In this document: positions 46,069 through 59,357 of the stretch, piece by piece
How the letters are laid out: each line of letters starts with the position of its first letter
Numbering within the stretch: the stretch's first letter is position 1
From: Talpa occidentalis
Lineage: Eukaryota > Chordata > Mammalia > Eulipotyphla > Talpidae
Assembly (NCBI RefSeq): GCF_014898055.3
Contig: NW_023604295.1
Span: 94,937,591-95,001,590 of the forward strand
Direction of reading: 5' to 3'
DNA: 64,000 nucleotides
The notes under the pieces: generated by a model
Seen by the model: the letters and a program-made list of their open reading frames with translations, nothing else
Told to the model about the DNA's origin: nothing
Databases searched by the model: none
Program-made: the position numbers and the translations under genes

Positions 46069-46330
46069 TTTTTAAAAGATTTATTTATTTATACGAGCAC
46101 TGGGTACAGTCAGAAGCACAGGAGGGTGAGAGAATTCACCAGAGCCAGAGCGGGGAGCAGAACAGGCAGACCGACGAAATACACTGCTGAGGGGAGCAGC
46201 GGGCGCGGCAAGAGAGGTCTGTCACGCCATGTGGGACCCTCGCTGGCGGCCGGGGATCGAACTGGCGCTGCAGAGGCTGCAGGTAGCTTTGCAGCCTAGC
46301 GCTCAACCGCTGCGCCACCAAGGGAGGCCC
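46069..46330 (-). mobile_element. tRNA-derived SINE, type A/B intermediate
   Basis: Tail at left, head inverted at right (CCAAGGGAGGCCC). Target-site duplications with one mismatch lie at 46051-46068 and 46331-46348. It has the type A tail motif but a type B-like middle (ACAGGCAGACCGACGAAAT). Confidence 0.92.
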
Positions 46331-46499
46331 AGAATATAACTAAATTTTAGAGTAATTTGTTATGCAGTTACATGGATGGCACTTAACTAGTGGCCTTGTT
46401 GTGATAAATAATACTTGTGATTTTTGCTGACCTACACTGATCATTAAGTGAACCACAAGCTGTTCTAAACTTAGTAGATGGATGATATATGTTTATATC

Positions 46500-47835
46500 A
46501 CCTGCATGGCCTGGTGTTTTTGCTTGCTTTATTTCTTTATTTATTGAAGTATAAAGTATATAAAGTAGACACACATCTACAATTTACAATTCAATGAGTT
46601 TGACAAATGCATATACCACCACCAAGATCAACAGGCCAGCACCCAGAACCTCCCTCTTGCTCCTTCCCAGACAATTCCCCATCCCTCCATTGGGCAAGAA
46701 CCCATGGATTAGTTTTTCCTGTTCTAGAACCTCATCAAAATGGAATAATATAAAATGCAGGGTTTTTTTCCTTGATCATTTGCTCAGCATTATGTTTTTG
46801 GATTTATCTGTTGTTGTAGATGTCAATAGTTTGTACCTTTTATTGCTGAGTATTATTTCATTGTATGAACACAACACGATTGTTTGTCCATTTTGCTGCT
46901 GGTGGATATTTGCTTTTTTTCCAGATTTGAACTATTTATGTGCAAAGTTGCTGTGTACCTTCTCGTACCAAGACTTTTTATGCACATAGTTTTCTTTCCT
47001 CCTGGAAAGATACCTAAGAGTGGGGTTGCTGAATTATGGGATAGTGGATGTATCTCATATAAGTGGCTGCCAGATCAGCTTCCAACGTGGTTTACATTCC
47101 CCACCATCAATGGTGGAAGTTTCTGTTTGTTCCACAATCTGGTATTTGGTATCAGTCCTTCTAATTGTACTATTCTACAGGATGTATAGAAATGTCTTGT
47201 GATTTTAGTTTGCATTTTCTTGGTAGCTAATGAGGTTGAACTCTTCGTGCGAATGTTGATCTTCCTTTGGGAATCATTTATTCGAGTCATTTACTCGTGA
47301 TTTTTATAGGATTGTCCTTTGTCACTAAATTGTAGGAGTTTTTACTTATTTGGAGGCAAAGTTCTTTGCCAAATATATGTATAGCAAATATTCTTCCTAT
47401 CTGTGATTTACCTACCCATTTTATCAGGAGATTTTTTTTTTATTAGCAGTAATTAAAATCTTTCTGAAGTCGAACTTACTAGTTTTTACTCTTTCAGTTA
47501 GTGCTTTCTTGCTACCCCAGATTGAAAAGATATTCTGTTTTCTTCAAGGAGCTGTTTAGATTTAACTTGTACAGTTATATTTATGACCTATCTCTAATTA
47601 ATTATATGGTATGAGGTGTGGGTCAAGATTTGGTGTGGTCATATTTTCTGTCCGGATTCCACTGTTTCCAAGATTTTTGTTGCAAAGACTGTCCTTTTAC
47701 CCATTGATGTACTTTGAAATCTGTGCCCAAATTTGTTTGGCCCTATAGGTCTGGATATATTTCTGTTCTCCCTACCCTTTTCCATTGATTTGTTTGCCCA
47801 TCCTAACCGTTTTTTCTGTCGCTCATGGGGAGTCC
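46500..47835 (-). repeat. Old L1 (L1ME-like), ORF2 end and 3' UTR, antisense
   Basis: 'caattcaatgagtttgacaa' and ATATACCACCACCAAGATC near the left are antisense 3' UTR. 'gagtggggttgctgaattat' (47019-47038), 'gtttgcattttcttggtagc' (47208-47227) and later 'acccattgatgtactttgaa' follow the antisense ORF2 order. Heavily decayed. Confidence 0.75.
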
Positions 47836-48434
47836 TTTGGGCATCAATTTTATGGTGGCAGCAAACAGAAAATTTAGTGAGCCACATTTTTCAAAAGGAA
47901 AAAGTAAACCTTAGATTAAAAGATCTTAACATATCCATTTTCCCTTCCTTCTTTTCAAGTCACATAAATTATTCTAAACTCACCAGTGCTTAGTTTGATT
48001 CTGGTGACCTGTTTATATCATGAGCTAACATGTTGATTATATAGTATTTGTATTGATGATTATTTCTAAAGCTTCCAATGTGTTTTCATTGTTGCTTTTT
48101 CATGTTGTCCTCTGAGAAGCAAATAAAAGATTTCCCATCCTTCATAGGGTGTTGTTTTTGTGCTCTGTTGAAACTGTGACTGATTGAGAAATTAAAGTGA
48201 GAAACCAGGGTTCCTAGCCAATGCATTCTTTAAGAGGTGCAGTTGTCAGCTCACTGGTATTCTGTTTAGAGTAGCTTCATCAAACAAGATTGTTAGGGGT
48301 GCTGGCCTCTCCCTGTTGGAGTAAAATGGATGAATATGTGAAACCAGACTTTTCAGTGTGACTCAGATGCTCGGTTAAGTGTTGATGCTTTTTTACTTTT
48401 TGTATTTTAAGACTGTTTAGGGGTTGACAATGAA

Positions 48435-49235
48435 AAAAGGATTTGAATGGAAATTTCACCAAAGAAGATGGTATGTGAATGGCTACTAAGCACATAAAAA
48501 GATGCTCAAAATCATCATTAGAGAAATGCAACCCAAAATTGCAATGAGGTATAACTTTATATCCCTTAAGACGGCAATACTATTACTACTACTACTACTG
48601 TTGCTAGATAATAGCCAATGTTGTTGAGGAGGTGAAGAAATCAGAATCTTTAGACACTGGTAGGAGGAATGTAAAGTAGTATAAACACATTAGAAAATAT
48701 TCTTCTAAAGTGAAACATTGACCCTATGACCTAAGCAATTGCACTCTTTGGTGCAAAAGATAACGAAAACACACATCTACATGAAGGTTTGTACAAAGAT
48801 GTTCTTAGAAGCTTTATTAATAATAGCCCAAAAGTAGATACATCTGAAATCTCTATCCATAGATAAATGGAAAAACATGTGGAATATCCATGTAAAGGAA
48901 TATTATCCATCCATGAAAAAGAACGAAATACCAAGACATACTAAATGAGAGAAACCTTGTGTAAAAAGACCACATGTTATATGATTCCACTTGTATGCAA
49001 TGTCTAGAAAAAGCAAATCTATAGACAAAGTAAATTAGTGTTGTTTTAGGTTGGAGCTGGAGCAAGGAATGACTACAAAGAGTCATGAGTGGTATTTTTG
49101 GAGTGATGGAGATGTTCTAAAATTGGGTTGTGGTGATGGTTGCCCAACTCTAAAAATTTCCTAAATATTATTGAAATGTGTACTTAAAATGAGTGAGTAG
49201 TGATTCATCAATTTTACTTCAATGAAGTTTTTTTT
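48435..49235 (+). repeat. Old L1 (L1ME-like) 3' end, sense
   Basis: 'aaaaagatgctcaaaatcat' (48495-48514), AACATGTGGAATATCCATG and 'gttatatgattccacttgta' (48977-48996) follow the L1 ORF2 end and 3' UTR. It contains an (ACT)n run at about 48582-48600. Together with 46500-47835 it forms an inverted pair of old L1s. Confidence 0.75.
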
Positions 49236-50150
49236 AAGTGTTTTAAGATTGAATATTTCTGGCTTGAATGGGTTCTGAAATATCAAGGAAACACCACGAC
49301 CCAATTTGAGCCTTGTGGCCAAGTGAGGAATGATAAAAGGCAGACGTGCTGCAACTGGCACTCTAGGACTCTCCAAAAAGAACTGCCCTTGAACTGAAAT
49401 CCTATCAGATAAAATCTCAGCAGCATCTGCCATCCCTTTAGGCAGTCCAGGGCTTTGAGGAGAGGGCACCCAAAGAAATTGGGCCTTCTCATTTTATGAG
49501 GAACTCCAAGATTTGCAGCTTAAGAAGTGAAAGTGGCCAGGGGACACCATGGAGGAAGTGCCAGGCACATTTGGACATAATTGCCTCTCTCTTGCCATGA
49601 TTGTTCAGGCCATCTGTGCCAGCTCCATGCAGCCTGTGCTTGTGAGTTCATTCCAAGTTCTCTCCAGTTTTCTTTTCTTATCCGCTAATCTTTTTATGAT
49701 TTTTCCTAAATGTGTTGTTGTCACAGAACATTTCATTTAAATGTCACACCATCTGAGCAAAATGATTCACTGTCTTTTCTCCTGCTGACTAAATCCCCCT
49801 CTGGAGATGCTGGGTTTTTGTTTTTTTTTTTTTCCCCCTTAAATAGCAAGTTTATTCACTTTTGTTTTAATATTATTTACATTTTTAAAAGTTTTTTTTC
49901 GGGGCGGGGGTTGGTTCTGAGAGGAGGAGAATTTACAAATAAAGTTAGCTGGAAGATTGGTAGGCTTGGGAGACAGCGCTGGAAGTAATGAAGGCGCCTC
50001 CTTTATTTATGCTGCTAACCACCAGCTCATGCATGCCCCCTGGGGCTGGGACTCTTGGCATCTCTTTCTTTCCCTCTCCTGTGGCGACACAAAGTTTGTG
50101 CCATTTTTGGCTAGAGTCACTGTTGTCTGGGTCCTCTTGTATTTTCTCTT

Positions 50151-50428
50151 TTTTTTTTTTCCTTTTTTTCTAAGATTTATCTATTTATGCACATAAGAGT
50201 TGGGGCACAGGCCAGAGGTGGGGGGGGTGAGAGAATTCACCAGAGACAGAGTGCGGAACAGAACAGGCAGATTGACCGAAGTACACTGCTGAGGGGAGCA
50301 GCGGGCGAGCCAGGAGACGTCTGCCCCACTATGTGGGTGATCCCTGGCCGGGGATCGAACTTGTGCCGCAGAGGCTGCGGACAACCCCATAGGCTGCGTC
50401 TCAACCCCTAGTGCCACAAGGGAGGCCC
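50151..50428 (-). mobile_element. tRNA-derived SINE, type B
   Basis: Tail at left (poly-T), head inverted at right (AAGGGAGGCCC). Target-site duplications TGTATTTTCTCTT lie at 50138-50150 and 50429-50441. Confidence 0.92.
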
Positions 50429-50789
50429 TGTATTTTCTCTTGTAAAAGCTTTTCCATGTCCTCTTCCCTGGGAGAGCTATACCTTTAACACCCTTCCCCT
50501 CTTCAAGCCAAATTCTAACTACCTTTTGATACTGAAACATCTGTCTGCTTCTAATCACTTAAACGTGACATGTTCAAAACTAAACTTATACCCCCTTGTC
50601 TCCACTCTACTTTCCTCTAAGTCAACACAAATTTTTCTCTCTTTACTGCCTTTCTAATAGGGATGGTGCTTGAAGGGCACAAAACCTGGGGATCACCTTT
50701 GATGAAGTTTCTCTCACACACCACCATCTGTCTGGTCTCTTTCCAAGATTTCCCAAAACAAATGGCCATTGTGAAATTAAACCCACAAG

Positions 50790-51030
50790 ATGTTACTTCT
50801 TACCTATCAAATTGATAGGTATTGGTAGCACAAGTGTAATGGAGAATGTAAAAATGGTTATGTGAATTAATTCAGCTTTTCTGTGTGTTTCCTTATAATT
50901 GTGTTCATAATAGCATTATTTATATTAATAAAAATTAGAAACATCAAATATAGAAAACTATGGAATATTTCTATAAATTATAGTAAAGGCCTGCATTAGA
51001 ATAATATGAAGCCATTAAAATTGTGATATA
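50790..51030 (+). repeat. Possible old L1 3' fragment
   Basis: 'attgtgttcataatagcatt', AGAAAACTATGGAATATTTC and GAATAATATGAAGCC are reminiscent of L1 ORF2 end; strongly diverged. Confidence 0.45.
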
Positions 51031-51859
51031 GTTGTCTTTCTGTTCCTTTGAGTCATTCCTAGCATCTAGCATAATTCTTGGTATTTAATGGGTGCTTAAT
51101 AGAATCTAGTTGTTATTTTTAAAGTATTTTATTATACATAATTTTATAATCTCATATATAATATACTTTTATAAACATCCTACAAATACAGTGTCATTTT
51201 GTTCTTATTACATCTTAATAAAAATTACCCTAGTGACTTCTGATTAAGCATATTGATTAAACACATACACTTACTTAAACTTGCAAAATCCCACCAGAAT
51301 TACAGTAAGAAAATTTAAATGTTTTAACCCATAAGGGCAAAGAGAACTTAATGGAATTAACAATAGATGAGAGGTACTAACAAAATTTTGGAAGATGATA
51401 AAACGGATGGTGAGAAGTAACTGAATTAGCAAAGGAGAGAGGATGAAAGCAGTGTGTCTGCCAGAGGGGAGGGGAGGTGCCAATGAGTAGCAGCTGATTT
51501 GTGCCACAGAATCCCTGGAAATCTCAGAAGTTGGAGGCACAAATTTTCTTGGAAAGCAGCAGAGTAGATGAGGTTGACAACTGAAATTATGTTTGAAAGT
51601 CTTTGAAAAGCAATTAGCCTGGTAGGCTCCCTGCTCTACCCTGAGCAGCAAGGGAGATGTCTCCCTTCCTGCTCCCCTCCACCATGGGAGGGTGGATTCT
51701 CTGGGAAGCAGAGGGGCCCTGCACTTGGAAACTACCAAGTCCAGCAGAAGAGGCTTGGCTAAGATATGGCACTGAAAACCTGGTAATAAAAGGCTACATA
51801 CTAAGTGGGGGTCTTCTCAACCCGTTTCTCCTGCTTCTTCCATAGAAACTATGAGGTCT

Positions 51860-52146
51860 AGAGGCCTCCCTGGTGGCGCAAGGGGTTAACTATGAAGCTA
51901 TGAAGCACTATGAAGCTAACTGCAGCCACTGAAGCAGGAGTTTGATCCCCAGCCAGGGAGATGATCCCATGGCACAGCAGACCTCTCCTGACTTGTCTGC
52001 TGCTCCCCTCAGCAGTGTATTTAAGTCAGTCTGCCTGTTCTGCTCCCCGCTCTCTGGTGAACCCTCTAACCTCCCACACCTCTGGCCCGTACCCCAGTCT
52101 TGCATGCATGCTTACAAAAATAAATCTTTAAAAAAGTAAAATAAAA
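51860..52146 (+). mobile_element. tRNA-derived SINE, type B, with short internal duplication
   Basis: Head GAGGCCTCCCTGGTGGCGC, tail AAAAATAAATCTTT plus A-rich. Target-site duplications with two mismatches lie at 51844-51859 and 52147-52162. Near the head, the CTATGAAG phrase is repeated (51889-51915), a small local duplication not seen in other copies. Confidence 0.9.
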
Positions 52147-52489
52147 AGAAACTACAAGGTCTTTACCCCTCAGGCAAGGTATGAGAAGATCTTAGAGAAA
52201 ATGAGTCATCCCAGAGAAAGGAACTTCAGACATTGGCATTTGGGAGTCCAACGAAAAAAGTCAGCTTCTTCCCGGTCCTACTCCAGTGACCAACCTAGCC
52301 ACAGAGCTTTTAGTCAGCCTCTCCTCAGTTTGAATATGAATAAACAGACACAAGTTACTAGACATTTGTGAAAAACCTCTTGTGAAGAGCAGTCCCCAAA
52401 CTGAATACCAAAACTCTAAGGAAACGTGCAGAGAACGGGTTAAAACTCCAAATATTGTCATCTTCAGAGAAATAAGACAAGATTTTGTG

Positions 52490-53700
52490 CACTTAAGGTA
52501 AAATCAGGATGCTATTAACAAAGAAACAAGATTGTCAGAAAAACCCTCTTGGAAACCAATGACTTGAAGTTAGAAGTGAAGAAGATCAATAGAAAACTCT
52601 GAAAATAAACAGATAAACATGAAGAAAAGGAGAAGAGATAGAATGTTGGAGAGAAAGGATAAGAAAATTAAAGGATCTATCCAGGAAGTCCTAATCTAAC
52701 TAATTAGATTTCCAGAAAGAGAATAGAGAATATGGAATAAAGAGAATTTTCAAAGAACTAACATTTAGCACAATGAATGGAAAAAAAACTAACACTAAGG
52801 TATATCTTTGCTCAATTTAGACAAGAAAACTCTCCACACCTTAGGAGGAGGAAAATCACATAGAGAGGAAAAAAATGAACACCAGTCTATTGGACTATAG
52901 AAGGCAGTGGAATGATATCTTTAAAATTCTGATGAAAATTATTTTAAAGCTGCAATACTTTTTACTATGCAAACTAACAGATAAATTGTGAGTCAAGAAT
53001 AAAGAATTTTTAGATATGCAAGATCTTAAGCTTTTAATCTCTGTATATACTTTGTAAGAAAACTACAAAAGAATGAGCTCCAGTAAAACGAGGGAATAAA
53101 GCAAGCAAGAAAAAGACATAGGAGCTTGGCAGGGTGGATTGGGGAGGATTTCCAAGTTGATGATGGAGCAAAGAATACCAGCTGGGAAGTGAGCTGTGAG
53201 AGTAGCCAGTCCAGACTGGCAGAAGGAGAAGATGCTGGACTCCAGAATGGATGTTTCTGAGAAGAGAACAGAACAAACAAGATACCAATGCCTGGCCATT
53301 ATTGAGAGAGGCCATTATTAAAACTAAAAGTAAAAGAACAAGGCAACTATTAGACCTAGAAAAGCAACAATAAAAAAAATACTGAAAATTCTGAATATTG
53401 ACATAAGCAAAATATTGATGGAGAGACAGTGGGGTGGGAGAGAGGAGAAAGCAATAAAAGTAGGCAAAGAGATAACATTAAAAAGGATAAACCAAGAAGT
53501 AGCAAAGCAAGCATTTCATTAAGAAGGAAGGAGATAAATGCCAGAAAACACAGTCAAAAGAGTTAAGTTGGTTGCCTCTGAAGAGTGAGAATCAGAGATG
53601 GGAAGAGAAGAAAGGATATTGTTTCCCATAAAAGCCGTGACATGCTATTTTAGACTATAAACTATGAATATGAATTTCCTGATATAAGAATTACATTTAA
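52490..53700 (+). repeat. HAL1-like fragment
   Basis: 'gtcctaatctaactaattag', GATTTCCAGAAAGAGAATAG, 'atgaaaattattttaaagct' and 'agaaaactacaaaagaatga' follow the downstream part of HAL1 ORF1 and its 3' region. Frame broken throughout. Confidence 0.6.
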
Positions 53701-55789
53701 GAACAATTTTAGTTCTCTCACAGCAACCCAGTGCTTCCATATAAACCTTGTTCTTACTCATTCAAGAGAATCCTGGATTCTCACATTTGCATATGTTCTA
53801 AATGTATTTATAACCTACTGTGATTTCTCTCATCCCAGAACAATATGGCTTTTTGTTTCATTCCTTGTAAAGTAGTATAAGTTTGTGTTCCTGATCCATT
53901 ATAGAGTTCTCAGATGAAATCAGATTATAAAAATAGTTTCTTGAAAATGTCGTTTCAGATTTTTTTCTTAGATCATAGGATAGAAATCAGCTCTATTCTC
54001 TAAAAGCTTTTGAAAAAAAATTATACATACACACTTATTGAGAAGAATACATGGGTGCTTTTATGATCACAAAGCCTCCAAGTTAGCAAAAATCTCCCTG
54101 GTTTTTGTGTCTCGTCCCCTTAAACCTAACTGCCAGACTACATGTACCAGTGGTTTGAAGGAGGGACTCTCTTTCTTTGATTATCCCTGCCAGTCACGTT
54201 TATCCTATTCGGGATTAACTCATGTTGACAACTTGTGGAGAACTGAAAAGAAAATCCTGAAACAACTTAAGTGTTTTGTTCCATTTTTGAAGGTGTGAAG
54301 TAGACTAGATTTAATTGTATGACCTGTTCACAGCCTTCTGTCATGAAACACATTAAGAAAAAGAAATGAATACCAAAGTATTCACATAAAATTAAAAAAC
54401 AGGGACTTCTTGGATGCTTGGCTCCCAGCTGCATGTGGGGTCTGTTACTCAGGCACAGACAAGCCAGAATGGAACATTTTTGCCCGTGAAACGTACACAG
54501 TCCACTGTGAGGTAGAAGACACACCCAGCCCCTGTGACACCCTGTGTGACCCTTAGATGCTGAGGCATCTACCCAAAGAGGAGTGGGCTCTAGGAGTTGA
54601 AAGAAGAAAGATAATATCCCTTGGGTACCCATTGGTCTAGGAGTTGAGGGGAGGGTGAGGGAAGGGGATTTTAAAGAAGGTGTATTCGGTCCGGACTTTG
54701 AAGTCAGTGCGACCGTCAATAGTCTTGAGGCAAGGAGCAGGATTCCAGGCAGGGAATGCACAGACATCGTCTCTGGTGGAGGTGGGAAATGAAAAGGGCT
54801 AGGTGTGTTTGAGAATGGGTAGATTCATAACCAAGATACAAAGGATGAAGGGGTCCATGAAACCAAAAGTCAGACTGGGATGGGCCTTCCAAATCATAAT
54901 TCTAAAGAGGAAGCCATCTTGTTAATTCATTCAGCAGCTAATGGATAGTTGTATACAACTGCCCTGCTCTAGAATAGTCTGTATGATCTTGCTAGAGTCC
55001 TTTGTTTTTTATTGCTTTTTTTTGTTTGTTTTTTATTCTTTAAAGCTCTTTATGTTATTACGTGGTAATGATTTCTTAAACTTTGCACTAAACCTTTTGT
55101 GGAACTAAAAAAAAAAGTTTATATTTAATGAAAAATTTAGAGAATTTCCCGTCCTTGCAAAAGTTGATGATGAACACACAACTTGCCTAGAGGTATCATC
55201 ACTTAATTCACAGTTGGGTCCTAGTGATATCATCAGCCACAGGACGACCAAGAGATGCCCATCAGTGGAAAGGCATACACTCCGTTTAATCTTTACACTC
55301 TCTTTCCCCAACCCAAACTAATCCATCAGCTCTTTGCATCATGGCCTATTGCTCTGGGTCCTACTCTGTCTTCCTTCATGTTTTTCTCATCTGTGTTTTC
55401 TCTGGGTGGATTCAAATCCAGTAACCTTCAAGTTACTTAGTGGCCCACCACAGCCAAGATCTCCTCTCTAACATTTTCTTCTTCACACTTAGGCAACATT
55501 TGCAAAGAAAACATGACCTGAAGCCCAACCACTTGTTCATTTTGTAGCCAAGTTTTCAGTTAAAAAATCTATTTCTTTTCTCAGCACAAGGCTCATTCAA
55601 GCTGATGTCTCAACCCAGCTGATCAGCCATAGTCAAAGGAGACTATGTCTGATTTTTTTGGTGGCCATGTTGCACTATTGATTTTTCTAGAACTCCCAGG
55701 CACCCATAGACAACAAAGATGGCTCCACAGTTACGTGTCATAGTGCTGCTGGTAAGAATTGGTAAATGCCACAATCTTTTTGTTAACCA

Positions 55790-56225
55790 GGGTAATTAAC
55801 ACAAAGTGACCTCCCAAATCTCAGTGACCCAACACCACAAACGGTTATTTCTTGTTCACTTTAAAGTGTAGTAAAGACTACTAATGTCTAGTAAATGCCT
55901 GTCCTGGGTCGCTCTTCTTTGGCATTAACCTCTCTGTGGTTTTGCTGTCTCCTTCAAATGCCCTATTTCCTCCACTAAGTAACTTCAAATGCCCTATTTC
56001 CTCTAAGAAGATTCCTCTTCTTAGAGAGCAAAAAAGGAACTCCAAAAGGACTGCACAGGACATTTTGTGGCCAAGCCTGGAGGTGGATACATGCTTCATT
56101 TCCTCCTATATCCACTCACCAGTACCCAGTCACATGGTCCCAACCTCACTGCAAGGGAGGCTGGGATATGTTGACTTCCTGTGTGCCCAGGGAGAGGAAA
56201 AAAGATCGGTAGCACTCCTCAGTCT
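55790..56225. repeat. Old interspersed repeat, family not named, with a 31-bp duplication
   Basis: 'ccaacaccacaaacggttat', CACCAGTACCCAGTCACATG and 'gtgtgcccagggagaggaaa' have the order of an old eutherian repeat whose name I cannot recall. A 21-bp segment beginning CTTCAAATGCCC recurs at 55952-55972 and 55983-56003. Confidence 0.45.
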
Positions 56226-56254
56226 CTGCCACAGTCAGACCATGGAAAACACAG

Positions 56255-56400
56255 CGGGGTAGAAGCCAGGAAACCTAGACTCTGCCACTGACTTGCTGCA
56301 TGGCTTTTAAGTAAGTCCTCATAGCCACTCTGAGCTGTTTCTTCCTTCCCATAAGATGCTAACATTGCCTTGTACCCGTAAGTGAGTTTACATTGTGGTA
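56255..56400 (+). repeat. MIR fragment
   Basis: 'ggaaacctagactctgccac' then GACTTGCTGCATGGC and GAGCTGTTTCTTCC: MIR sense order. Confidence 0.65.
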
Positions 56401-56544
56401 TAAATGTATGTACTAGTAATAGGAGTTGTGACCCGCACTATTTTTTTTTTAATTTAGATTATAAGCATCCCAGTCATTTATAATCCTCTAATTTATGAAC
56501 TCCTGTAATTGGCAGGCTTTGGGCTAGCTGTGGACAAGCTCTGA

Positions 56545-57000
56545 TCTCAGAATCTTACATTCTGCTGGAGAGATGGATGATAGATAATCTTTTAAGAAGC
56601 TATATGGTTCTGTGATCTAAAGTAAGTGAAGGGCTCAGGACAGACTTCTCTGAAGAGATGACACGTGAGCTGAGACATATGTACTGAGGCAGAGACGGAC
56701 TCCTGAATATCAGGGAGAAGAGTGTGCAAAGGCCCTGAAGTAGAAAACCAGTTTGGAAGGTTCTTGAATGGAAAAGTGATGGGCAGATAAGTAAAACATG
56801 AAGAGAGAGGCCCCCAGGTGGGTACTGGATGGAAACTAGACCTTTGGTGATGGGTTTGTTTTTGTATATAGAGACATGGAGATGTGAAGCTCTACACTGA
56901 AACTATATTCTATACCATGTTACCTCAATAAAAAGAAAAAAAATAAAATGATGTGTATGGCAGTCAAATTTTTGCATGTGGGAGAAAGTGAGGCCAAAAG
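56545..57000 (-). repeat. L2, antisense
   Basis: 'cttacattctgctggagaga', GACACGTGAGCTGAGACA and 'tgtgcaaaggccctgaagta' are antisense L2 internal phrases. The segment around 56840-56950 is less clear and ends in an A-rich run. Confidence 0.6.
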
Positions 57001-57004
57001 TTAT

Positions 57005-57155
57005 CATCAGGAGCCATATCATGCAGGGTCTTAACCTCTTTGTGCCTCAGTGTCCTCACCTATAAACTGTAAAACTAATATTTTAACTTCATACAGTTTC
57101 TGTAAGGGAGTAAATGAAATAATGTGTGTAAACTGTTATGAAAAATAACTGGCAT
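57005..57155 (+). repeat. MIR fragment
   Basis: 'gtgcctcagtgtcctcacct' then ATAAACTGTAAAAC and GTAAGGGAGTAAATGAAAT. Confidence 0.65.
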
Positions 57156-58384
57156 TTGATTATACTACCTAAGTGTGTGACTATATATACAGTGAAGATT
57201 TTATTCTACATGTAGTGGGAAAGATTTGGGCTGTTTTCACCAGAGGAATGTAATCCCATAGCTGCCAGTTCCACTCAACTGGACTTAAGGTGGTTGGAGG
57301 TTTCCTCTCTCCTTCTAGAAGTTGAGGTTTTTCTTTTTTCTTCTTCCCTTTTTTTTTTTTGGTGAAATCCCCAAATCTCTCCCCTCCCTTCCAAAAAGCT
57401 CAAAATATGTTACTTCTGCTAATTTCAATAGGTAATTTTCTAAACATTTATAAGATTGCCTGTTTAAAAAGAGTATTTAAATATACATACATATCTTGTA
57501 AGTTGCCAATTTATTCCCCTCCTTGGAAAATGGCCAAATATTTGTGCATCATTTGTACATAGATTTCTCTGAATTACATTTAGATGCCTCTTGAACTTCA
57601 AGTAAATAAGTGTGTCCTGCATTTTAAAACATACTTTCCTGAAAGGTGTGTTTGTGGAAGAGAAAAATCTTAGAAGATTAAATGGATGACTTTTTGAAAA
57701 ATCAAGATATGCTACAGAAGCAGATCTTTTTGCTCCAATTAGTAAGTGATGTGTTGGGGAAAGAAAGCTGCAAACTTGGAGAGTTAATTCTATAGAAATG
57801 TACTTCGCCATCCAAAAGGAGCTGGCCTTATATTTGCATTTTGCTCGTAGTGTTCTGAAAATGCAAAACATCAGTTTAAAGCATAGATCTTGTTCATTCT
57901 CTGGCAGCAACCCTGGCCGGCATCCAGAGACTTGGCACGCTTGCTAGTGACAGTAAGGACTTCCCAGGGGCCGTGGGGTGAGCTGAGGTCATTGTCACAG
58001 CACTGGGCTTTGGCTCACACAGCACTCAGCTGTTGATAGGAAAAAAAACAGGAACCTAGAATTGTTTTTCTACAGGCAGATAATAAATCCCCTGGTCAAT
58101 ACAGTCTCACAAAACAGTGGCTTTGTTTATTGCCACCAAAACCAAAAAAGAACATCTTAATTGAATTTCTACGTTAAATGTTAGCATTTATAGAAGACTT
58201 GAAATATAAAGTTCCCCCCAAAGACAGGGATCTTGCTTTTTGTAATGAATGACTTAGGAAGGAGAGTGGCCTGCTGGAAGTCTGCTGCTTACCGGGGTGG
58301 GAGAATGCAAGAGGTAGAGCCACTCAGGAGGTGCCTTGTCCAGGACTGGTGCAGAGAAGCTGGTTTTCCATTTAACACTTGCTT

Positions 58385-58540
58385 GATGCATTCATTTAAC
58401 AAATCTTTATGATGCACCGCTACTTGAGGCCACTTACTATGCAAGAGGCTGGGAATGCAACAGTGAACAAGGCAGGAGGAATCCTTGCCTCCTTGAACAT
58501 CATCTTTCCAGGAAAACAGATAGATAACATGTAAGTGTTT
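58385..58540 (-). repeat. L2 3' end, antisense
   Basis: 'gcattcatttaacaaatctt', GAGGCTGGGAATGCAACAG and 'tgaacaaggcaggaggaatc' are antisense L2. Confidence 0.7.
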
Positions 58541-59090
58541 TGAGCCCTTCCAAGTTCTAAGATCTGCAGGGTTGGATGAACTGCCAAGTTGGTAGATCCC
58601 ATCTTGGGAGGGGAAGGAGGAGAGCTGTAAAGACGAGTCTGGAGGGGCTCAGAAGAGGTAAGCATGAAACTGGGACCTTCAGCCTGAGTGAGAGAAAAGT
58701 AGAAGTGAGAAAGTAGTCTTCTAAGCAGCAGTAGCTTTCAAGGCCCTGTGTATTTGTATTTTTGTTTCTTTCCTTTTTATCTTCATCACCCAGAAAATTC
58801 AAACAACTCCAGATGGTAGAGTAAAACATATAGCACATTATCCTACTTCTGTTACTTTTTAAGACAGAAACAAAAGCACAATTATATATTTTCTGGGATG
58901 CATATACATGTATGTAAACATTAACATGGAAACAAAATTACTAAATTGATGACAGTAGCTGGTTTTGAGAAAAGAGGGGCAAATAGGGCCCGAGGTGGGG
59001 GGGCAAAGGAAAGCACATTTATCTGAAATTTTTATTACATTAATGGAGACTTTAAAAATATGTCAACAACATTGACAATAATTAGCTCTG

Positions 59091-59357
59091 GGGGCCTCCC
59101 CGGTGGCACAGCGGTTGAGCACTGGGTTGCGAAGCTGCCCACAGTCTCTGCGGCGCCGGTTCGATCCCCGGCCGCCGGGCGAGGGTCCCCCATGGTGTGC
59201 AGACCTCTCCTGCTGCCCGCTGCTCCCCTCAGCAGTGTACTTCGTCACTCTGCCTGATCTGCTCCCCTCTCTGGCTCTGGTGAGTTCTCTCACCCTCCTG
59301 TGCTTCTGACTGTACCCAGTGCTTATATAAATAAATAAATAAATCTTTAAAAAAAAA
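59091..59357 (+). mobile_element. tRNA-derived SINE, type A
   Basis: Head GGGGCCTCCCCGGTGGC, B-box GGTTCGATCCC at about 59158-59168, tail AAATAAATAAATAAATC. Target-site duplications AATTAGCTCTGG lie at 59080-59091 and 59358-59369. It forms an inverted pair with 59994-60255. Confidence 0.92.

Noticed and set aside
51271..51738. 155-codon open frame on the minus strand
   Set aside because: Low-complexity composition, no recognisable domain, intronic.
54267..54767. 166-codon open frame on the minus strand
   Set aside because: No family signature, no start context or splice sites, and it lies in intronic DNA; chance length is likely.
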